10,429 nucleotides of DNA from Oscillospiraceae bacterium (GTDB taxonomy: Bacteria; Bacillota; Clostridia; Oscillospirales; Ruminococcaceae): contig JAEDLA010000027.1 of assembly GCA_016295545.1 (NCBI GenBank), positions 1 to 10,429 on the forward strand, given 5' to 3'. Within the stretch, counting starts at the first letter, position 1; every line of letters begins with the position of its first letter. Shown piece after piece: positions 7,202-10,429 of the stretch. A program made the position numbers and the translations under genes. Below the pieces are notes generated by a model. The model did no database searches. It had not been told where the DNA came from and worked only from the letters and a program-made list of their open reading frames with translations.

Positions 7202-7987
7202 ATGGATATTAATTCTTTGTACAATATTTCCAGAGAATATGCGGAAAGAATTAATCAGAATATACCGGATATGGTCTCTCAGGAAAATTCCCAACTCTGT
7301 GTTATCAGGTCCGGTCAGAATAAAATCTACACAGGAATTACCGGCATTGCTGTTATCAAGGGCGTTCTCACTGAGGACTCCGCCCTTTCAAGAGCAGTAA
7401 GAGCTATGAATGCTGCCGGTGACACAAAAGCATCTGAACTTATTAATATTATGTTCAGCGACTACAGTATTACTGTTCCCGAAAATGATGAGCTCTCCGC
7501 ACTAACTGATATTAACCCAGAAAATGTCAGCTGTGAGGTCGTTATTTCTATGGAAGAAGCTGTTACCGCTTCTTCCCTCTCAAAACAGCTTCATTCCAAT
7601 TCAGAAATTAACGAAGCTGAAACTCTGCCACAACAGCCTGAGTCTTCTCCTGCAGAGGATACCGCCGGCACACCGGAGTTTTCCGGCAGCTTCAGTGATT
7701 CTGTGGAGTTTGCAGACGGCTTTGACATAGATGAAAGCAATCCCTTTTATGAACCTCCTGCTGCGGACGACGCTCCCGCTGTGATTAAAACTCTTGCAGA
7801 CAATCCGAATGCAGCAAAATCTATGGCGGAAATGATAAGTCAAAATAATCCAGACACTCAGCAGTCTGTTTCATCGGATTCTGAAAGGTCAATGGAGAAT
7901 CCGCTGTCCAAATCAGAACTTCGCAAACAGGCGAAACAAAGAAAAAAGGTTGCAAAAGCTAATTTCAACATTAGAAAGAAATTTTAA
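7202..7987 (+). CDS. Acidic protein with degenerate cytidine-deaminase-like N-terminal domain
   Basis: 261 aa. An in-frame TAA at 7193 makes the ATG at 7202 the first possible ATG. The nearest ribosome site, AAAGGA (7181-7186), is unusually far away (15 bp). Residues 1-125 follow the layout of a small cytidine deaminase: LCVIRSGQNKIYTG aligns with the VGAALL...GKxYxG strands, the helix at S60-A-L...RAVRAMNAAGDT matches CAERxAL...AVxxGDT, and P93-E-N-D-E aligns with PCxxC. Every zinc ligand and the catalytic Glu would be replaced (C to S60, E to L62, C to E94, C to E97), so this would be a pseudoenzyme. This is my by-eye alignment, not a search result. Residues ~125-230 are acidic and low-complexity. 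The last ~25 residues are strongly basic (KSELRKQAKQRKKVAKAN) and might contact RNA or anionic lipid. Its position after the PP2C gene suggests an accessory role in the signalling module (inference). Confidence 0.6.
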   Translation: MDINSLYNISREYAERINQNIPDMVSQENSQLCVIRSGQNKIYTGITGIAVIKGVLTEDSALSRAVRAMNAAGDTKASELINIMFSDYSITVPENDELSALTDINPENVSCEVVISMEEAVTASSLSKQLHSNSEINEAETLPQQPESSPAEDTAGTPEFSGSFSDSVEFADGFDIDESNPFYEPPAADDAPAVIKTLADNPNAAKSMAEMISQNNPDTQQSVSSDSERSMENPLSKSELRKQAKQRKKVAKANFNIRKKF

Positions 7988-7994
7988 TTCAGAA

Positions 7995-8048
7995 CCTGCA
8001 CCGACAGCAATTCTGTCGTCTAAAATCAAGAATTTCTATCGGTACAGG
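7995..8048 (+). other. Imperfect long inverted repeat between two operon genes
   Basis: CCTGCACCGA (7995-8004) pairs with TCGGTACAGG (8039-8048) with one mismatch. Overlapping it, CGACAG (8002-8007) pairs perfectly with CTGTCG (8013-8018) across a 5-nt loop. Both share CGA at 8002-8004, so the two helices partly exclude each other. There is no T-tract. The element ends 14-20 bp before the ribosome site and start of the membrane-protein gene and could influence its translation, or mark RNA processing (inference). Confidence 0.4.
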
Positions 8049-8061
8049 CTCTCAGAATCGT

Positions 8062-8068
8062 GGAAGGA
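8062..8068 (+). promoter_or_regulatory. Ribosome binding site that decides the start of the 2-TM protein
   Basis: GGAAGGA at 8062-8068 is followed by two in-frame ATGs, at 8071 and 8077. The first is only 2 bp away, too close for normal initiation. The second is 8 bp away, the usual spacing, so 8077 is preferred. Confidence 0.5.
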
Positions 8069-8076
8069 AGATGTTT

Positions 8077-8592
8077 ATGGCACTATATCTCTATAGTATT
8101 GATGAAGCTGAGGATAGAAAATTTATCGTTACAAAAGCAATGTCCGGTCAGGCTAAAATGGGTACTCTTGTACATATTATGGAATGCTCTGAAAATTCAA
8201 GCGGTATTTCTGTCAGCTATCGTGTTACTGAAACAGGTCAGGATTTTAATATTAAATTTGAAAATCTAAAGCAATTCTGCAAATGGGCTCGTCCTGATAA
8301 CTTTATTGCCCGTCACTACGAACACCTCAGCAATAAAGATGTGCTCCATTATCTGAAGATAAGCAGCCGCAGCTTCGTAAGCTTCTGCCTGCCGCTGATT
8401 CTTGCTGCACTCGTTATAATATGGGCAGTTTCAATGATTTGCCTGAAAAATACTGCCGGCATCATTTTAGGATGTGTTCTTTCAGTTATTGCTGTAGCAG
8501 TGATTCTCGGCATTTACCGCTATCAGAAAAAGCATATTATGGTAAGCCTGTACAACAAAATTAGTACCAACTGGGGAATTGTTGTTAAATAA
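8077..8592 (+). CDS. Small protein with two C-terminal membrane helices, unknown function
   Basis: 171 aa from the ATG at 8077, or 173 aa if the ATG at 8071 is used. I do not recognise a family. The first ~95 residues are soluble with alternating beta-like segments (ALYLYSIDEAEDRKFIV; GISVSYRVTETGQDF) and a WARPDNF motif. Two hydrophobic helices follow, at about residues 101-123 and 127-147, separated by a short turn. A basic patch (RYQKKH) and a ~22-residue tail come after them. A hairpin of two helices with basic flanks places both ends in the cytoplasm. It lacks a signal peptide and is the only membrane protein in the window, so it might tether the soluble signalling proteins to the membrane (inference). 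A terminator-like hairpin follows about 100 bp downstream, making this the probable last gene of the block. Confidence 0.7.
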   Translation: MALYLYSIDEAEDRKFIVTKAMSGQAKMGTLVHIMECSENSSGISVSYRVTETGQDFNIKFENLKQFCKWARPDNFIARHYEHLSNKDVLHYLKISSRSFVSFCLPLILAALVIIWAVSMICLKNTAGIILGCVLSVIAVAVILGIYRYQKKHIMVSLYNKISTNWGIVVK

Positions 8593-8689
8593 GGAATCAG
8601 TAATATCAGTAATTCAGTACAGAACAGTGTGTTTCAGGCGGAGTTTACCGCCTTAACATCAGGTCTATTACAAATAGGCTCAGTATAGG

Positions 8690-8728
8690 GTGTTTTCGCA
8701 TTATTCTGCGGAAACACTTTTATTTTAT
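8690..8728 (+). terminator. Probable Rho-independent terminator (or attenuator) upstream of hydG
   Basis: GTGTTTTCGCA (8690-8700) pairs with TGCGGAAACAC (8707-8717) over 11 bp with a single G-T wobble and a 6-nt loop. TTTTATTTTAT follows at once. Two smaller stems precede it: AGGCGG/CCGCCT (8636-8641 with 8648-8653) and a 7-bp stem around CTATT-ACA-AATAG (8663-8679). The 8593-8767 gap contains no gene. A GTG that would extend hydG upstream (8690) falls on the first base of this stem, which argues against that longer start. I see no convincing promoter between the hairpin and hydG, so attenuation or read-through remains possible. Confidence 0.75.
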
Positions 8729-8767
8729 CATTCTCACAGAGAAAACTTTCAGAAAGAAGTGTGGAGT

Positions 8768-10216
8768 ATGTATAATCCAAAATCCATGAGGGCTGAGGAG
8801 TTTATCAGCAATGAGGAAATTCTTAATACCCTCGAATATGCTGAAAAAAACAAAAATAACCGTGAACTTATTGAACAGCTTCTCGAAAAGGCAAAGCCGA
8901 GAAAAACAGAAAGAGGAATTGAATGTGCAGGACTTTCTCACCGTGAAGCATCTGTTCTCCTTGCTTGTGAAATTCCCGAAATGACTGAGAAAATATACAC
9001 GCTGGCTGAGGACATAAAAAAAGCTTTCTACGGCAACAGAATTGTTATGTTCGCCCCTCTGTATCTCTCCAACTACTGCGTAAACCAGTGCGTCTACTGC
9101 CCCTATCACTATCAGAACAGGTCTATTCCAAGAAAAAAGCTTACTCAGGAGGAGGTCGCTAAGGAGGTTATAGCGCTTCAGGACATAGGTCATAAGCGCC
9201 TTGCCATTGAAGCCGGTGAAGATCCCGTTAACAATCCTATTGAGTATATCCTTGAATGTATCAACACTATTTACTCAATAAAGCATAAAAACGGAGCAAT
9301 CCGCCGTGTAAATGTAAACATTGCTGCAACCACCGTTGAAAATTACCGTAAGCTTAAAGACGCCGGAATCGGTACATATATACTTTTTCAGGAGACATAC
9401 CACAAGGAAAGCTATGAAACGCTTCACCCTGCCGGTCCGAAACATAATTACGCCTATCACACTGAGGCTATGGACCGTGCTATGGAGGGCGGTATTGATG
9501 ACGTTGGTCTTGGAGTTCTTTTCGGTCTGGAGCTTTACAAGTATGAATTTGCAGGACTTCTCATGCACGCAGAACACCTCGAAGCCGTTCACGGCGTTGG
9601 TCCTCATACGATAAGCGTACCGAGAGTTAAGCGTGCTGACGATATTGATCCGAATGTTTTCGACAATGGCATTGACGATGATACTTTTGCTAAAATCATT
9701 GCCTGCATAAGAATAGCAGTCCCCTACACCGGACTGATTATCTCCACCCGTGAAAATGAAAGCTGCCGCAATAAAGTTCTCAGACTTGGCGTTTCTCAGA
9801 TTTCCGGCGGTTCAAGGACTTCTGTCGGCGGCTATGCCGGATACTCTGCTGACGAAAGACCTCACGATACTGAGCAGTTTGATGTTTCTGACCAGCGCTC
9901 GCTGGACGAGGTTGTAAAATGGCTTATGGAGCTTGGCTATATTCCGTCATTCTGCACCGCCTGCTACCGTGAGGGCAGAACAGGTGACAGATTTATGAGT
10001 CTCTGCAAAACAGGTCAGATTCAGAATTGCTGCCACCCCAATGCTCTGATGACATTAAAGGAATATCTGGAGGATTACGCTTCTTCTGAAACAAAGGCTG
10101 TTGGTGAAAAGCTTATTGAAGCTGAGCTGAAAAATATTCCCAATGAAAAAGCAAGAAGGCTTGCAGCTGAGTATATTGAAAATATTCACGAGGGAAAAAG
10201 AGATTTCAGATTTTAA
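8768..10216 (+). CDS. hydG: [FeFe] hydrogenase H-cluster radical SAM maturase HydG
   Basis: 482 aa from the ATG at 8768, the length expected for HydG, with AAAGAAG at 8753-8759. HydG cleaves tyrosine with S-adenosylmethionine to give p-cresol plus CO and cyanide, and builds the Fe(CO)2(CN) synthon used for the H-cluster. The radical-SAM cluster motif CxxxCxxC is at C104, C108 and C111 (NYCVNQCVYCPYH). The HydG-specific C-terminal auxiliary cluster motif CX2CX22C, absent from the related ThiH, is at C396, C399 and C422 (FCTACYREGRTGDRFMSLCK). Also diagnostic are EAGEDPVNNPIEY, NVNIAATTVENYRKLKDAG, YILFQETYHKESYE and GVGPHTISVPR. Its partners HydE and HydF are not in this window. It should mature the hydrogenase encoded upstream and any catalytic [FeFe] hydrogenases elsewhere. 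It appears to be its own transcription unit, between terminator-like hairpins. Confidence 0.97.
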   Translation: MYNPKSMRAEEFISNEEILNTLEYAEKNKNNRELIEQLLEKAKPRKTERGIECAGLSHREASVLLACEIPEMTEKIYTLAEDIKKAFYGNRIVMFAPLYLSNYCVNQCVYCPYHYQNRSIPRKKLTQEEVAKEVIALQDIGHKRLAIEAGEDPVNNPIEYILECINTIYSIKHKNGAIRRVNVNIAATTVENYRKLKDAGIGTYILFQETYHKESYETLHPAGPKHNYAYHTEAMDRAMEGGIDDVGLGVLFGLELYKYEFAGLLMHAEHLEAVHGVGPHTISVPRVKRADDIDPNVFDNGIDDDTFAKIIACIRIAVPYTGLIISTRENESCRNKVLRLGVSQISGGSRTSVGGYAGYSADERPHDTEQFDVSDQRSLDEVVKWLMELGYIPSFCTACYREGRTGDRFMSLCKTGQIQNCCHPNALMTLKEYLEDYASSETKAVGEKLIEAELKNIPNEKARRLAAEYIENIHEGKRDFRF

Positions 10217-10236
10217 TATACCCCTGATAAAATTGA

Positions 10237-10281
10237 AACGCCATAGAATCATAGGTTCTATGGCGTTCTTTTGATATTTTT
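10237..10281 (+). terminator. Rho-independent terminator of hydG
   Basis: AACGCCATAGAA (10237-10248) and TTCTATGGCGTT (10256-10267) form a perfect 12-bp stem with a 7-nt loop. A T-rich run (CTTTTGATATTTTT) follows. It starts 20 bp after the hydG stop codon. Confidence 0.92.
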
Positions 10282-10299
10282 CGGCAAATAAATATTGGT

Positions 10300-10429
10300 A
10301 ATTACTTCGTCGGGCAAGCCGAGGGGAATAATGCTGTAACGGTCCGTAAATCATCGCTTCGCTTGATTTACTACTTTGTTAGGAGGGGGCTCTGCTCCCA
10401 ACGGTCGCCCGTACCCTCTGTCACTTCGT
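10300..10429. repeat. Possible dispersed intergenic repeat, cut by window end
   Basis: No gene is visible in the ~150 bp after the hydG terminator. The stretch is packed with inverted repeats: GTAAATCA/TGATTTAC (10346-10353 with 10364-10371, 8 bp) and GGGGGC/GCTCCC (10385-10390 with 10394-10399). The last bases, CCCTCTGTCACTTCGT, resemble the start of a GTCAC-TTC-GTGAC type hairpin that I associate with intergenic repeats of clostridial gut genomes. The window ends before the second arm, so this is unproven from one copy. Confidence 0.35.

Noticed and set aside
7524..7843. Alternative frames on both strands within the acidic protein gene
   Set aside because: They are overlaps of a low-complexity coding region, and the 7202 frame alone has sensible codon use and domain-like structure.
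8690..8767. Longer hydG start at GTG 8690, adding 26 residues
   Set aside because: The GTG falls on the first base of the terminator-like stem, and the added residues extend past the usual HydG N-terminus. The ATG at 8768 gives the expected length.

Overview
The window reads as part of a chromosome of a strictly anaerobic, gut-type Firmicute, most likely a Ruminococcus-like member of the Oscillospiraceae. That is an inference from moderately AT-rich DNA, strong Gram-positive Shine-Dalgarno sites, [FeFe]-hydrogenase biology with its HydG maturase, a BspA-type leucine-rich-repeat protein and a DivIVA-like coiled coil. Every supported gene is on the + strand.

Layout. 1-894: the 3' part of a DivIVA-like coiled-coil protein with a Ser/Thr-rich tail. 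942-2630: a sensory-type [FeFe] hydrogenase (HydS-like) with two N-terminal [4Fe-4S] clusters, an H-cluster domain, a further Fe-S domain and an alpha-helical signalling tail. 2680-3765: a zinc ribbon, a helical domain and six BspA-type LRRs. 3865-5208: a divergent TerY-P-type Ser/Thr kinase with a C-terminal zinc ribbon. 5366-6211: a TerY-like von Willebrand A protein. 6272-7135: a PP2C phosphatase. 7202-7987: an acidic protein whose N-terminus looks like a zinc-less cytidine-deaminase fold. 8077-8592: a small protein with two membrane helices. The genes are separated by about 47-157 bp and no clear terminator divides them, so they could form one operon. A strong terminator-like hairpin (8690-8728) separates this block from hydG (8768-10216), which has its own terminator at 10237-10281. 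The last ~150 bp are non-coding, rich in inverted repeats, and look like a dispersed intergenic repeat cut by the window edge.

Working model (inference). The kinase, VWA protein and PP2C match the TerY-phosphorylation triad known from comparative genomics. Here the triad lies beside a sensory hydrogenase that lacks the usual proton-relay cysteine, and upstream of the HydG maturase that helps build its H-cluster. The locus may therefore be a hydrogen- or redox-responsive Ser/Thr phosphorylation system. Candidate scaffolds or adaptors are the zinc-ribbon/LRR protein and the deaminase-like pseudoenzyme, the 2-TM protein is a possible membrane anchor, and the DivIVA-like protein is a possible substrate. 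Notable points are the catalytic-loop Asn-to-Gly change in the kinase, the loss of all CDA catalytic residues in the deaminase-like protein, and a structured 157-bp gap between kinase and VWA gene.
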